Assembly: GCF_030540765.1 (NCBI RefSeq)
Contig: NZ_JAUOEL010000006.1
Coordinates: 1-64,000, forward strand
From: Flavivirga jejuensis
GTDB lineage: Bacteria > Bacteroidota > Bacteroidia > Flavobacteriales > Flavobacteriaceae
Length of the DNA: 64,000 nt
Direction of reading: 5' to 3'
Shown: one piece after another, positions 24,240 through 34,632 of the stretch
How positions within the stretch are numbered: position 1 is the stretch's first letter
Layout of the letters: each line of letters starts with the position of its first letter
Made by a program: the position numbers and the translations under genes
The notes under the pieces: model-generated
Database searches by the model: none
The model's input: only the letters and a program-made list of their open reading frames with translations
Told to the model about the DNA's origin: nothing

Positions 24240-24815
24240 TTAATTATTTGCAGTAAATTTAATATCTACCATTCCAAGATATGATGTTTCTGAAAACGTT
24301 GCAGGTAAGGTTTGACTTGTTCCGAAGTTAGAACCATAACCAGAAATTAACATGTTCCCTATTTCTACAGGGAATAAATCATTTCCTGAATTAGTAAACT
24401 GGTAATAATCGTTAGTATTAACAGAAACAAAATATGCTGTTCCAGAATTAATGGCAACTGGGGCTATATCTTCAAAAGACAATAAACCAGAGCTTGAAGT
24501 AATATCTGTTGTTACTAAAATTTCTTCGGTTTCTATATGCCACAATGTTACCCGATACACACCGTTATTTGGCACACGAATACCTAATGCTGTTATTGTT
24601 CCATTTTTGAATGATTTAAATTTGTAACCAATCTCAAAGGTACTCGGTCCATCTACTTTTTGATAGTTTACTTGCATGTGCCCACTTTCTATTAGTGATT
24701 TCATCGGGTATTCAGGTATGCTTTCAATAATTTCTACATCATCATCATTTTTAGAACAGCTACTGAAGCATGATCCTATGATTAGTAGTCCTAATATTAT
24801 TTTTTGTGCTTTCAT
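24240..24815 (-). CDS. lipoprotein with a DUF4082-like domain
   Basis: A 191-residue exported lipoprotein. The signal peptide ends in a lipobox around GSCFSSCSKND, with lipidation at Cys20. Acidic residues follow immediately (KNDDDVE), consistent with a surface-exposure signal of Bacteroidota lipoproteins. The mature part is beta-rich. FEIGYKFKSFKNGTITALGIRV and VTLWHIETEEILVTTDI resemble the DUF4082 pattern, in which a visible-surface-change sentence is followed by a strand with LW. That family assignment is tentative. It is monocistronic. Confidence 0.7.
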   Translation of the reverse strand: MKAQKIILGLLIIGSCFSSCSKNDDDVEIIESIPEYPMKSLIESGHMQVNYQKVDGPSTFEIGYKFKSFKNGTITALGIRVPNNGVYRVTLWHIETEEILVTTDITSSSGLLSFEDIAPVAINSGTAYFVSVNTNDYYQFTNSGNDLFPVEIGNMLISGYGSNFGTSQTLPATFSETSYLGMVDIKFTANN

Positions 24816-24896
24816 GATTCCTAATTTTTAGCTTTATGCTAGTATATCAATTAGATCACATTTTTGTTACCCCATATTTTATTTTATTGCAAAAAA

Positions 24897-24928
24897 AAAT
24901 CCGCTGACTTATCTAAGTCAACGGATTT
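24897..24928 (-). terminator. intrinsic terminator after sucD
   Basis: AAATCCG...CGGATTT with an inner TGACTT/AAGTCA helix makes a long stem (one mismatch). On the minus strand it is followed by a run of nine T. It lies 27 bases past the sucD stop. Confidence 0.85.
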
Positions 24929-24954
24929 ATATTTTAAAGAATTACTAGGTTTAT

Positions 24955-25827
24955 TTACCCTAATACTTCTGCTATTTTCTTTCCAATTTCGGCAGGAGAA
25001 TCTACCACATGAATTCCGCAAGCTTTCATAATTTTCTTTTTTGCTTGTGCAGTATCATCACTTCCTCCAACAATAGCACCAGCATGTCCCATAGTACGAC
25101 CAGCAGGAGCTGTTTCACCAGCTATAAAACCAACAACTGGTTTTTTACTTCCACTTGCTTTATACCAATTTGCAGCATCTGCTTCTAATTGCCCACCTAT
25201 TTCTCCAATCATTACAACAGCTTCAGTTTCTGGATCGTTAATTAACAATTCAACAGCTTCTTTAGTTGTGGTTCCAATAATGGGATCACCACCAATACCA
25301 ATGGCCGTAGTAATTCCTAATCCTTGTTTTACAACTTGGTCTGCAGCTTCATAAGTAAGTGTTCCCGATTTAGAAACAATACCTACTTTACCTTTTTTGA
25401 AAACAAAACCTGGCATGATGCCAACTTTAGCTTCTTCTGGGGTAATTACTCCAGGGCAGTTAGGTCCAATTAGGCGACACGCTTTATTTTTTATATAATT
25501 AGATGCAGTGATCATATCTGCAACTGGAATGCCTTCTGTAATTGTAATAATAACTTTAATACCAGCATCGGCAGCTTCCATAATCGCATCGGCAGCAAAA
25601 GCCGGTGGTACAAAAATAATAGTTGTATCTGCTCCAACTTTTTGAACAGCTTCTAAAACGGTATCAAAAACAGGTTTATCTAAGTGCGTCTGCCCTCCTT
25701 TACCTGGTGTTACACCTCCAACTACATTGGTTCCGTATTCAATCATTTGGCTAGCGTGAAATGTACCTTCACTTCCTGTAAACCCTTGAACTATAATTTT
25801 TGAATCTTTATTTACTAAAACACTCAT
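24955..25827 (-). CDS. sucD: succinyl-CoA synthetase subunit alpha
   Basis: SucD carries the phosphohistidine and CoA site of succinyl-CoA synthetase (TCA cycle). The 290 residues start with the CoA-binding fold ([27 protein letters not shown]). The phosphohistidine motif is [13 protein letters not shown] with His248. It stands alone, with the beta-subunit gene absent from this window, which is common in Flavobacteriia. It has its own -7 candidate and a strong terminator. Confidence 0.97.
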   Translation of the reverse strand: MSVLVNKDSKIIVQGFTGSEGTFHASQMIEYGTNVVGGVTPGKGGQTHLDKPVFDTVLEAVQKVGADTTIIFVPPAFAADAIMEAADAGIKVIITITEGIPVADMITASNYIKNKACRLIGPNCPGVITPEEAKVGIMPGFVFKKGKVGIVSKSGTLTYEAADQVVKQGLGITTAIGIGGDPIIGTTTKEAVELLINDPETEAVVMIGEIGGQLEADAANWYKASGSKKPVVGFIAGETAPAGRTMGHAGAIVGGSDDTAQAKKKIMKACGIHVVDSPAEIGKKIAEVLG

Positions 25828-25860
25828 AGGAGATTATTTGTCGTTTATTAATTTATTGAG

Positions 25861-25868
25861 CAAATGTA
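25861..25868 (-). promoter_or_regulatory. candidate -7 element for sucD
   Basis: TACATTTG on the minus strand fits TAnnTTTG, about 34 bases before the sucD ATG. No convincing TTG was found at -33. Confidence 0.4.
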
Positions 25869-26065
25869 ATTTTTTGTATTAAAAATTTAAAGTAAAAACG
25901 CACTTTTATTTTTAGAAGTATTAAGAGTCCTGTTTAAAATTTCGTCAATTATCTTTTTATGCCCCTTTTTGCGCATTATTTTGTTAAAATTTTGAACCGT
26001 AACTTGGGCCATGTTTAAAAATAATAGCCTATAAAAAGGTCTAGTCAGAAAATCTAAAACAGACT

Positions 26066-27016
26066 TTAAGCTTTATTTTTATCTTGTTCTTTTAATCTGT
26101 CAAATATCTCAGGAATCTTTCTTATAGCTGCAATTTCTTTATATTTTGAACGGAAATCATCAGCTGGAATTCCAAAATAACTTTTGCCACCTTCTAATGA
26201 TTTACTAACGCCTGCTTTTGCAGATATGACCGCTTTTTTTCCAATGGTTATACCACTGGTAATACCAACTTGACCCCAAATAGTGACTTCATCTTCAATA
26301 ACAACACAACCAGCAATTCCTACTTGAGATGCAATTAAGCATTTTTTTCCAATAACTGTATCATGCCCTATTTGAACTAAATTATCAATTTTTGTTCCTT
26401 CTTTAATAGTCGTATCTGCAGTTACCCCTCTATCGATGGTGCATCCAGCTCCAATATCTACATGGTCTTCTAAAACAACACGACCACTAGATTTTAATCG
26501 ATCGTAGCCTTCTGGTCTGTTTTTATAATAAAAGGCATTACCTCCTAAAACGCTTCCTGCATGAATGGTAACATTATTTCCGATAACGGCATCGTCGTAA
26601 ATGCTTACATTAGAATGTATCACACAATGATCTCCGATTACAACATTATGTCCAATAAAACTATTGGGTTGAATTACGGTATGTTCACCAATAACTGCGG
26701 TGTTAGATATTTGGCTATTAGCAGATTGAAATGGTTTAAAATGGTTTGTAAGTTTGTTGAAATCTCTAAAAGGATCATCACTAATTAATAATGCTTTTCC
26801 CGAGGGGCATGCAACTTCTTTATTAATAAGTATAATGGTTGCAGCAGAATCAAGTGCTTTATCATAATATTTAGGATGATCAACAAAAACAATATCTCCT
26901 GGCTCTACTACATGAATTTCATTCATTCCTAAAACGGAGAAATTTGCATCGCCAACAAAAGTGCAATCAATTAATTGAGCAATGTCTTTTAAAATATGTG
27001 GTTGTGGAAATTTCAT
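26066..27016 (-). CDS. second LpxD-like UDP-3-O-acylglucosamine N-acyltransferase paralogue
   Basis: A 316-residue left-handed beta-helix acyltransferase. An N-terminal LpxD-type domain (about 1-100) is followed by hexapeptide repeats (IG/VG every six residues, about 100-280) and a C-terminal helix. His218 in VQIGHDTVIG is at the LpxD catalytic position. It differs from the LpxD at 29912-30934 in having a NAFYYKNRPEGYDRL insertion. It ends the lpx/efp run. It may acylate a variant lipid A intermediate or another nucleotide sugar. Confidence 0.85.
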   Translation of the reverse strand: MKFPQPHILKDIAQLIDCTFVGDANFSVLGMNEIHVVEPGDIVFVDHPKYYDKALDSAATIILINKEVACPSGKALLISDDPFRDFNKLTNHFKPFQSANSQISNTAVIGEHTVIQPNSFIGHNVVIGDHCVIHSNVSIYDDAVIGNNVTIHAGSVLGGNAFYYKNRPEGYDRLKSSGRVVLEDHVDIGAGCTIDRGVTADTTIKEGTKIDNLVQIGHDTVIGKKCLIASQVGIAGCVVIEDEVTIWGQVGITSGITIGKKAVISAKAGVSKSLEGGKSYFGIPADDFRSKYKEIAAIRKIPEIFDRLKEQDKNKA

Positions 27017-27129
27017 TCAGTTTTGAAAAATATGTATTTGTAAAAACCTTTTGGACTTCTGATTTTTATTAAAACCAAAAGCCCCTTCTTTTATTAAAAA
27101 TCTTTAAAAGAGAAAGAAATTAATTAGAA

Positions 27130-27696
27130 TTATTCCTTAACACGTTCTTTATAAGTTCCTTTTTCGGTTTCAACTTTTATCTTGTCTCCTTCATTTATAA
27201 ATAAAGGCACATTAACTGTTGCTCCTGTTTCAACTGTTGCAGGTTTTGTTGCATTGGTTGCGGTATTACCTTTTACTCCTGGCTCTGTTGCAGTTACTTC
27301 TAATATAACACTTGCTGGCATTTCTACAGAAAGCGGCATATTGTCTTCAGAATTAATAATAACTGTTACAACCTCTCCTTCTTTCATTAAACTTGGATTA
27401 TCTAAAGCAGATTCTGCTAATTGAATTTGCGTATAATCTTCTGTGTTCATAAAATGATAAAACTCACCATCATTATATAAAAATTGAAATTTATGGGTTT
27501 CAACACGTACATCTTCTAATTTGTGACCAGCAGAAAAGGTATTATCTATAACTTTACCATTCGTTACACTTTTCATTTTTGTTCTTACAAAAGCAGGTCC
27601 TTTTCCTGGTTTTACATGTAAAAATTCTATTATTTTATAAATATCATTATTGTATTTTATACATAATCCATTTCTAATATCGCTTGTAGTTGCCAT
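27130..27696 (-). CDS. efp: translation elongation factor P
   Basis: EF-P relieves ribosome stalling at proline stretches. The 188 residues comprise the three beta-barrel domains: KOW-like N-terminal (IIEFLHVKPGKGPAFVRTK at about 23-41), the OB domain, and a C-terminal domain with GATVNVPLFINEGDKIKVET. The modified residue position at the loop tip is Lys32 in KPGKGPAF. The gene sits in the conserved block between lpxA and the second lpxD. Confidence 0.97.
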   Translation of the reverse strand: MATTSDIRNGLCIKYNNDIYKIIEFLHVKPGKGPAFVRTKMKSVTNGKVIDNTFSAGHKLEDVRVETHKFQFLYNDGEFYHFMNTEDYTQIQLAESALDNPSLMKEGEVVTVIINSEDNMPLSVEMPASVILEVTATEPGVKGNTATNATKPATVETGATVNVPLFINEGDKIKVETEKGTYKERVKE

Positions 27697-27726
27697 AAAT
27701 TCTTTTTTGTAAATAACTTGGTTTAA

Positions 27727-28512
27727 TTAATTTGATTTGAAATACCCTTTCATGATACCTCGATGCGAATTTTTAATAAATTGAAGGACTTCATCACGCT
27801 CTGTTGTGGCTTCCATTTCTGCTTCAATAATTTCTGAAGCTTGGGTATTATTATAATTCTTTTGATAAAGTATCCTAAAAATATTTTGAATCTCTCTTAT
27901 TTTTTCTGTCGTAAACCCACGTCTTCTTAGACCTACTGAATTTATACCAACGTATGATAAAGGTTCACGTGCAGCTTTTACATATGGGGGCACATCTTTT
28001 CTAACCAAAGATCCTCCTGTTACGAAAGCATGATTACCTATAGACACAAATTGGTGTACTGCTGTCATTCCTGCAAGTACAACATAATCGCCTATTGTAA
28101 TATGACCAGCAAGAGTACTATTATTAGAGAAAATACAATTATCTCCAACAATACAATCGTGAGCAATATGGCAGTATGCCATTATTAAACAATTATTACC
28201 AATAACTGTTTTCATTCTGTCGGTGGTACCCCTATTAATAGTTACACATTCTCTTATTGTAACATTATCACCAATTTCTACAGTGGTATCTTCATCATTA
28301 TATTTTAAATCTTGAGGGACAGCAGAAATAACTGAACCTGGGAAAATATTGCAGTTTTTACCAATACGTGCACCTTCCATTATGGTTACATTACTACCTA
28401 TCCATGTGCCTTCTCCTATTTTTACATTATTGTTAATAGTTGTAAAAGGTTCTATTACTACATTCTTCGCAATTTTTGCACCTGGGTGAACGTATGCTAG
28501 TGGTTGGTTCAT
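27727..28512 (-). CDS. lpxA: acyl-ACP--UDP-N-acetylglucosamine O-acyltransferase
   Basis: LpxA transfers a 3-hydroxyacyl chain from ACP to UDP-GlcNAc, the first lipid A step, in the cytoplasm. The 261 residues are a hexapeptide beta-helix followed by a C-terminal helical cap. His118 in CHIAHDC is the catalytic histidine position, with His115 beside it. PGSVISAVPQDLKY (58-71) is a family block. It begins 2 bases after lpxC-fabZ ends, so coupling is likely. Confidence 0.97.
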   Translation of the reverse strand: MNQPLAYVHPGAKIAKNVVIEPFTTINNNVKIGEGTWIGSNVTIMEGARIGKNCNIFPGSVISAVPQDLKYNDEDTTVEIGDNVTIRECVTINRGTTDRMKTVIGNNCLIMAYCHIAHDCIVGDNCIFSNNSTLAGHITIGDYVVLAGMTAVHQFVSIGNHAFVTGGSLVRKDVPPYVKAAREPLSYVGINSVGLRRRGFTTEKIREIQNIFRILYQKNYNNTQASEIIEAEMEATTERDEVLQFIKNSHRGIMKGYFKSN

Positions 28513-28514
28513 AT

Positions 28515-29921
28515 TTATTTTACTTTAGATATTTGGGCCATTAATTCTGCTTCTGCACAAAGTTTACCATTGGCGTATGCATAACCTTGCATATGGCAAA
28601 TACCACGACGAATAGGAGTAATTAACGAACATTTAAATATTAACGTATCTCCAGGCATTACTTTTTGTTTAAATTTAACATTGTCCATTTTCATGAAAAA
28701 GGTTAAGTAGTTTTCTGGATCTGGAACTGTATTAAGTACTAAAATACCACCTGTTTGTGCCATAGCTTCTACAATTAAGACACCTGGCATTACAGGAGCT
28801 CCTGGGAAGTGACCTTCAAAAAAAGGTTCATTCATAGTAACATTCTTCGTAGCAATAACATGATTATCAGTAAGCTCAAAGACTTTGTCTATTAACAAAA
28901 AAGGTTGTCTATGTGGTAACATAGCCATAATTTGAATAACATCCATTAAAGGCGGTTTATTCAAATCTATATTTGGTACATTATTACGACGTTCGTTCTT
29001 TATTATTTTAGATAATTTTTTAGCAAATTGTGTGTTTACAAAGTGACCTGGTTTATTTGCTATTACTTTTCCACGAATTCTTGTGCCTACAAGTGCTAAA
29101 TCTCCCAAAACATCAAGTAGTTTATGCCTCGCTGCTTCATTGGGATGGTGTAAAGTCAAATTATCTAAGATACCATTTGGTTTTACAGCTATGGAATCTT
29201 TATTAAAAGCGACTCTTAGTTTTTCCATAGTTTCTGGAGATAATGCTTTGTCAACATAAACAATCGCATTATTTAAATCCCCTCCTTTAATCAATCCATG
29301 TTCTAAAAGCATTTCAATTTCATGTAAAAAACTAAATGTACGTGAATTTGAAATATCCTTTTTAAAATCAGATATTTTATTTAAAGTAGCATTTTGAGTT
29401 CCTAAAACTTTAGTCCCAAAATCTACCATAGTAGTTATTTTGTATTCTTTAGAAGGCATTACTAAAATTTCACTACCAGATTCTTCATCTGTATAGGAAA
29501 CAATGTCTGTAATAACAAACTCTTCTCTAAAAGCGTCGAGTTCTATAACATCAGCTTTTTCAATGGCATCAACAAAAAACTTAGATGAACCATCCATAAT
29601 TGGTGGCTCAGATGCGTTCAATTCTATTATAGCATTATCGACATCTAAACCTACTAGAGCAGCAAGTACATGCTCTGAAGTTTGAATCATAACCCCATTT
29701 TTCTCTAAGCAGGTACCGCGTTGTGTATTAGTGACGTAGTTAACATCGGCTTCAATCACCGGAGTGCCTTCTAAATCTACTCGTTTAAAAGCTAATCCAG
29801 AATTAGCGGTAGCTGGTTTAAAAGTTAGAGTAACATTTTTTCCTGTATGTAAGCCAACGCCTGTTAAAGAAACTTCTTCTTTAATAGTTTTTTGCTTTAT
29901 TTCAGTATTTATTATTCCCAT
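28515..29921 (-). CDS. lpxC-fabZ: bifunctional UDP-3-O-acyl-N-acetylglucosamine deacetylase / 3-hydroxyacyl-ACP dehydratase
   Basis: This fusion joins the committed lipid A deacetylase and the fatty-acid dehydratase, two enzymes that compete for 3-hydroxyacyl chains. LpxC occupies about 1-305, with [20 protein letters not shown], a zinc-site block [20 protein letters not shown], and [12 protein letters not shown]. FabZ occupies about 315-468, with [16 protein letters not shown] and the hotdog catalytic stretch [18 protein letters not shown]. The fusion is characteristic of Bacteroidota. Its start overlaps the lpxD stop region by 10 bases. Confidence 0.97.
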   Translation of the reverse strand: MGIINTEIKQKTIKEEVSLTGVGLHTGKNVTLTFKPATANSGLAFKRVDLEGTPVIEADVNYVTNTQRGTCLEKNGVMIQTSEHVLAALVGLDVDNAIIELNASEPPIMDGSSKFFVDAIEKADVIELDAFREEFVITDIVSYTDEESGSEILVMPSKEYKITTMVDFGTKVLGTQNATLNKISDFKKDISNSRTFSFLHEIEMLLEHGLIKGGDLNNAIVYVDKALSPETMEKLRVAFNKDSIAVKPNGILDNLTLHHPNEAARHKLLDVLGDLALVGTRIRGKVIANKPGHFVNTQFAKKLSKIIKNERRNNVPNIDLNKPPLMDVIQIMAMLPHRQPFLLIDKVFELTDNHVIATKNVTMNEPFFEGHFPGAPVMPGVLIVEAMAQTGGILVLNTVPDPENYLTFFMKMDNVKFKQKVMPGDTLIFKCSLITPIRRGICHMQGYAYANGKLCAEAELMAQISKVK

Positions 29922-30934
29922 TTGTTTTTTTCTAAATCATTAATATTTTTTACAATCTTAGGTAAGTTCTTAAAATGCACATAAGATTTATTATAGTCAC
30001 TTAAAGCTAGTGCTGGTGACCCTTGGAGGGTTTCGTTATCTTTTACATTTCTGGCAATACCCGATTGCGCTTGAATTTTTACATTATTGCCAATAGTAAT
30101 ATGCCCCGCAATACCTACCTGCCCACCAATTTGGCAATACTCACCAATTTTAGTCGAGCCAGCAATTCCTGATTGTGCAGCTATTACGGTATGTTTACCT
30201 ATTTCTACGTTATGAGCAATTTGAATTTGATTATCTAATTTAACGCCATTTCTTATTATTGTAGATCCCATCGTAGCTCTATCTATAGTTGTTCCTGCTC
30301 CCACATCTACATGATCTTCTAAAATAACATTACCTATTTGTGGTATTTTGCTATAGCGACCATCTTGACTTGGTGCAAAACCAAAGCCATCGGCTCCAAT
30401 TATTGCTCCAGAGTTTATGACGCATGAATGTCCTATAATAGTATCTGAATAAATCTTGGATCCAGAAAAAACAATAGAGTTTTCTCCAACCACAACATTG
30501 TCACCTATATAAGCATTTGGAAATATCTTAACATTATTGCCTATTAAAACATTCTCACCTATATAGGAGAATGCTCCGAAATAAACATTATCCCCATATT
30601 CTGCGGATTCTGATATAAATGAAGGTTTCTCTATGCCTGTTTTATTAAGCTTAACCATATTATAATACTCAAGTACTTTAGAAAAAGCAGCGTAAGCATC
30701 TTCAACCTTGATTAAGGTCGTGTCTATTTTTTGTTCGGGCACAAAACTTTTATTAACTATTGCTACCGAAGCTTTCGTAGAATATATATATTGGGTATAC
30801 TTTGGGTTAGATAAAAATGTTAAAGAACCATTAGTGCCTTCTTCAATTTTGGATAGCTTTGAAACTTCTACATTTGGATTTCCAACAATATCACCCTCTA
30901 ATATTTCTGCTATTTGTTGTGCTGTAAATTTCAC
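29912..30934 (-). CDS. lpxD: UDP-3-O-(3-hydroxyacyl)glucosamine N-acyltransferase
   Basis: LpxD adds the N-linked 3-hydroxyacyl chain in lipid A synthesis. The 340 residues have the uridine-binding N-terminal domain (about 1-100, LTFLSNPKY at 38-46). A hexapeptide beta-helix follows, with the catalytic His241 in [10 protein letters not shown] and a short C-terminal helix. It is the first gene of the lpx block and overlaps lpxC-fabZ by 10 bases. Confidence 0.97.
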   Translation of the reverse strand: MKFTAQQIAEILEGDIVGNPNVEVSKLSKIEEGTNGSLTFLSNPKYTQYIYSTKASVAIVNKSFVPEQKIDTTLIKVEDAYAAFSKVLEYYNMVKLNKTGIEKPSFISESAEYGDNVYFGAFSYIGENVLIGNNVKIFPNAYIGDNVVVGENSIVFSGSKIYSDTIIGHSCVINSGAIIGADGFGFAPSQDGRYSKIPQIGNVILEDHVDVGAGTTIDRATMGSTIIRNGVKLDNQIQIAHNVEIGKHTVIAAQSGIAGSTKIGEYCQIGGQVGIAGHITIGNNVKIQAQSGIARNVKDNETLQGSPALALSDYNKSYVHFKNLPKIVKNINDLEKNKWE

Positions 30935-30966
30935 ACTGAAAAGTTTGTTTTTTTGTTTGATTGACG

Positions 30967-30974
30967 CAAAAATA
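30967..30974 (-). promoter_or_regulatory. candidate -7 element for the lpxD operon
   Basis: TATTTTTG on the minus strand matches TAnnTTTG, 33 bases before the lpxD ATG. Further upstream TGACA-TT-TGTCA (31024-31035) is a short palindrome that might be a regulator site. No -33 TTG is visible. Confidence 0.4.
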
Positions 30975-31062
30975 GGAAAAATGTGCTAAAGTATTTCATG
31001 TGCAGATGCTTATTGTTTTTTATTGACATTTGTCACATTTTTTATAGCCATATAAAAAATAA

Positions 31063-32283
31063 CTACAGGACTTCCTTAGGATAACATATGTAATATTTAG
31101 TTACTGGTTTAGACAATGCTTTTAGGTTAAGTTGATCTGAAGCTTTAACAATATCTTCAATTTTACCAGTCTTGTGCAAAATATTTATGCCTTGGTGTTT
31201 TAATTGATAAGCTTGATTAGATATTTCACCAGTAAACACGAAATACCTTGCTTCTTCTTTGCTTACATTATATGTACTAATTAAACTTTGAATATGCTTT
31301 TCAAGGCTTTCTTTTTTTATTATTTTGTTTTTTAGTTTAATTTTTAACAAGTCCCTGTTAATTATCATTTTACTTAAATTGCTAAGCACAAAATCATCAT
31401 GATGTTGCCAATGTTTCATGGCTGAAATAATATCATAATCATCTAATTGAGAAAAAACATCAAGCGTATTGTTATCGAAGTTATCAATTGATATTTTATT
31501 TTCTAAAAAAAACAGTAATGCTTTACTTGCTTCTAAGGACACCTCTTTTTTATGTAATTCTTTGGCACGTTTTAAAACACGAATCAATAATTGTTCTGCA
31601 ACTAATCCTGTTTTGTGTAAATAAACCTGCCAATACATAAGACGTCTTGCAACAATAAACATTTCAACACTATAAACGCCTTTTTCTTCAACTACTAATT
31701 CATTATTAACAACATTAAGCATTGTAATTAATCGTTCACTATTTATATTGCCTTCTGCTACTCCAGTATAAAAACTATCCCTTTTTAAGTAATCGGCTCT
31801 ATCCATATCCAATTGTCCGGAAATAAGCTGACACAGAAACTTTCTGTGGTATTCTCCTTTAAAAATTTGGATGGCAAGCGTTAAACTTCCGTTAAATTCT
31901 TGATTTAATTGTTCCATAAAAAGCAAAGAAATGTCCTCATGAGATACATCATTAACAATACTATGTTCCATGGCATGAGAGAAAGGACCATGACCTATAT
32001 CGTGCAATAAAATAGCAGCATAGAGCCCTTTTTCTTCCTCGTCTGAAATTATAACATCTTTAAAACGAAGTACTTTGACGGCTTGCTGCATTAAATGCAC
32101 ACAGCCAATAGCATGATGGAATCTGGTGTGATGTGCTCCAGGGTAAACTAAATAAGACATCCCCATTTGTGTAATCCTGCGTAAACGCTGAAAATACTTA
32201 TGTTGAATTAAATCGAAAATAAGGGAATTTGGAATAGTAATAAATCCGTAAATTGGGTCGTTTAATATTTTAAGTTTGTTCAA
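31063..32283 (-). CDS. HD-domain phosphohydrolase (SamHD1/dNTPase-like)
   Basis: A 406-residue protein with an N-terminal HD domain. HHTRFHHAIG at 51-60 and LLHDIGHGPFSHAMEHS at 92-108 provide the metal-binding His-Asp pair (94-95). An approach with QLDMDRADYLKRDSFY at about 158-173 is typical of dNTP triphosphohydrolase-like proteins. The C-terminal half is helical and specific to this branch. The substrate is probably a nucleotide but cannot be fixed. It diverges from porX on the other strand. Confidence 0.88.
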   Translation of the reverse strand: MNKLKILNDPIYGFITIPNSLIFDLIQHKYFQRLRRITQMGMSYLVYPGAHHTRFHHAIGCVHLMQQAVKVLRFKDVIISDEEEKGLYAAILLHDIGHGPFSHAMEHSIVNDVSHEDISLLFMEQLNQEFNGSLTLAIQIFKGEYHRKFLCQLISGQLDMDRADYLKRDSFYTGVAEGNINSERLITMLNVVNNELVVEEKGVYSVEMFIVARRLMYWQVYLHKTGLVAEQLLIRVLKRAKELHKKEVSLEASKALLFFLENKISIDNFDNNTLDVFSQLDDYDIISAMKHWQHHDDFVLSNLSKMIINRDLLKIKLKNKIIKKESLEKHIQSLISTYNVSKEEARYFVFTGEISNQAYQLKHQGINILHKTGKIEDIVKASDQLNLKALSKPVTKYYICYPKEVL

Positions 32284-32387
32284 ACTTGAAAAGTTAGTGT
32301 TTAAATAGACAAATATAATTATATGAAGTCTATATATAAGGACATTATTAAAACAAATAACTATAAATGATTATTAAAAACATTTAA

Positions 32388-33941
32388 ATGAATACAATAC
32401 AAATACTTTGGGTAGATGATGAAATTGATTTACTAAAACCTCATATCCTATTTTTAGAACAACGCAATTATAATGTTACAACATGCATGAGTGGCACTGA
32501 AGCTATTGATGCTATAGATGAAAAAAGTTTTGATATCGTATTCCTAGATGAAAACATGCCTGGACTTACAGGTCTTGAAACTTTAAACGAAATAAAAGAA
32601 AAACAAGACAATCTTCCTGTTGTTATGATTACCAAGAGTGAGGAAGAATATATTATGGAAGAGGCTATTGGTAATAAAATAGCAGATTATCTTATTAAGC
32701 CTGTAAATCCGAATCAAATACTACTTAGTTTAAAGAAAAACCTGGATCATTCCCGTTTAGTATCTGAAAAAACGACTTCAAACTACCAACAAGAGTTTAG
32801 GAAAATTGCGATGGATTTATCTATGGTTAATTCTTATGAAGAATGGGTGAATTTATACCAGAAACTTATTTATTGGGAAATTCAACTTGAAGATATTGAA
32901 GATATAGGTATGTTTGAAATTTTAGAATCTCAAAAAAATGAGGCTAATATCCACTTTGGAAAATTTATAGAAAAAAACTATGCAGATTGGTTTAAACCAA
33001 ATACGGAGTCGCCAATAATGTCTCATACGCTTTTTAAAGAAAAAATAGCTCCCGAGATTAGTAAAGAACAACCAACTGTTTTAGTTGTTATTGATAATTT
33101 ACGTTATGACCAATGGAAAGTTTTTGAACCTATAATTAATAACTACTACAAAAAAGTTAAAGAAGAAGCGTTTTTTAGTATTCTACCAACAGCTACTCAA
33201 TATGCTCGTAATGCTATTTTCTCTGGGTTGATGCCTAGCGATATGGAGAAATTATTTCCAGAATATTGGAAAAATGATACAGATGATGGTGGTAAAAATA
33301 TGCATGAAGCAGAATTTTTAGAAACACAAATGAAGCGATTAGGTTTGACTCATTTAAATTATGATTATCATAAAATAACGAATCTTAAAAATGGAAAAAA
33401 ATTAGCTGACAACTTTAAAACTCTTAAAAATAATGACTTAACTGTTATTGTGTATAATTTTGTAGATATGTTATCGCATTCTAAAACAGAAATGGAAGTC
33501 GTTAAAGAATTAGCTTCAAACGATAAAGCATATAGATCTTTAACATTAAGTTGGTTTAAAAACTCACCACTCTTAGATATGATCCAACAGGCTCAGCAAT
33601 TAGGGTTTAAACTAATCTTAACAACAGACCATGGGACTATTAATGTTAAAAATCCATCGAAAGTAATTGGTGATAGGGATACTAGTTTAAATCTTCGTTA
33701 TAAAACCGGAAGGAGTTTAACATATGATAATAAAGATGTTTTGTTTTTTAAGAATCCAAAAGAAGCTTGTCTACCATCAATAAATATGAGTAGCTCCTAT
33801 ATTTTTGCAAAAAGCGACTTGTTTTTTGCTTATCCGAATAACTACAATCATTATGTAAGTTATTTTAGAAATACTTATCAGCATGGAGGCGTTTCACTTG
33901 AAGAAATGATTATTCCTTTTGTTGTATTTAATCCAAAATAA
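32388..33941 (+). CDS. porX: PorX-type response regulator with PglZ domain
   Basis: PorX proteins control type IX secretion in Bacteroidota and act through a phosphatase-like output domain. The receiver domain (about 1-120) has DDE at 10-12, the phosphoacceptor Asp54 in VFLDENMPG, and Lys104. The PglZ domain (about 200-510) of the alkaline phosphatase superfamily has VVIDNLRYDQW, the nucleophile-side ILPTATQYARN and FVDMLSHSKTE. Later TDHGTI and QHGGVSLEEMI carry metal-ligand Asp/His. No sensor kinase is adjacent. tsaE follows 91 bases later. Confidence 0.92.
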   Translation: MNTIQILWVDDEIDLLKPHILFLEQRNYNVTTCMSGTEAIDAIDEKSFDIVFLDENMPGLTGLETLNEIKEKQDNLPVVMITKSEEEYIMEEAIGNKIADYLIKPVNPNQILLSLKKNLDHSRLVSEKTTSNYQQEFRKIAMDLSMVNSYEEWVNLYQKLIYWEIQLEDIEDIGMFEILESQKNEANIHFGKFIEKNYADWFKPNTESPIMSHTLFKEKIAPEISKEQPTVLVVIDNLRYDQWKVFEPIINNYYKKVKEEAFFSILPTATQYARNAIFSGLMPSDMEKLFPEYWKNDTDDGGKNMHEAEFLETQMKRLGLTHLNYDYHKITNLKNGKKLADNFKTLKNNDLTVIVYNFVDMLSHSKTEMEVVKELASNDKAYRSLTLSWFKNSPLLDMIQQAQQLGFKLILTTDHGTINVKNPSKVIGDRDTSLNLRYKTGRSLTYDNKDVLFFKNPKEACLPSINMSSSYIFAKSDLFFAYPNNYNHYVSYFRNTYQHGGVSLEEMIIPFVVFNPK

Positions 33942-34032
33942 CCTATTAAAAGCATAAAACATCGATAAAATGCATTATTTTGTTGTTTTTTTAATTTTTA
34001 ATGACTATACTTGTGTGTAAAATTTAACAAAA

Positions 34033-34446
34033 TTGGAAATTAATTACAGATTAAATGATGTTGAAAATGTTGCAACACAGCTGATTAAAAATGTAAAAAC
34101 TAAAACATTATTATTTTATGGAGACATGGGGGTTGGAAAAACAACACTAATAAAAACCATAGTAAAAGTTTTAGGCAGTCATGATAAAGTTAGTAGTCCA
34201 ACATTTTCTATTGTAAACGAATATCAATTAAATGATGATAAAATATATCATTTTGATTTATATAGAATAGATGATTTAGAAGAGGCTTATAATTTTGGGA
34301 TAGAAGACTATGTTGATTCAGAAAATTGGAAGTTAATAGAATGGCCAGAAAAAATTGTACCAATTTTAACAGATCATTTCGATAGAATCGATTTAGAATT
34401 TGATTCTAATAAAAGGATTTTAAGATTAAACGTAATCAACAAATAA
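34033..34446 (+). CDS. tsaE: tRNA threonylcarbamoyladenosine ATPase subunit
   Basis: TsaE is the ATPase that supports TsaB/TsaD in making t6A37 on tRNA. The 137 residues carry the P-loop GDMGVGKTT at 30-38, VSSPTFSIVNEY at about 57-68, and the HFDLYRI block that follows. The frame begins with TTG (MEINYRLND). No upstream ATG is available and the next ATG is in frame only after the P-loop region begins, so the TTG start is required. Confidence 0.9.
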   Translation: MEINYRLNDVENVATQLIKNVKTKTLLFYGDMGVGKTTLIKTIVKVLGSHDKVSSPTFSIVNEYQLNDDKIYHFDLYRIDDLEEAYNFGIEDYVDSENWKLIEWPEKIVPILTDHFDRIDLEFDSNKRILRLNVINK

Positions 34447-34595
34447 CGAACTAATATCTTAGCTTTTACAAATAAATAACATAAAAAACTCCGATATTTT
34501 GAAGTTTTACGGGAAAACCACATTGTGAATTTAAAAAAATCTTGATTTTAACATTTTTTTAACATTTCAAGAAATACTTCAAAATAGTCTTTAGT

Positions 34596-34603
34596 TACAT
34601 TTG
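34596..34603 (+). promoter_or_regulatory. candidate -7 element for the small secreted peptide gene
   Basis: TACATTTG fits TAnnTTTG, 30 bases before the ATG at 34633. No -33 TTG is evident. Confidence 0.4.
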
Positions 34604-34632
34604 GATTATATTAATTAATAAATCCCTTAAAA

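Noticed and set aside
31024-31035. TGACA-TT-TGTCA as an intrinsic terminator between the HD gene and lpxD
   Set aside because: The stem is only 5 bp and is followed on the minus strand by A rather than T. It also lies upstream of lpxD, so at most it is an operator.
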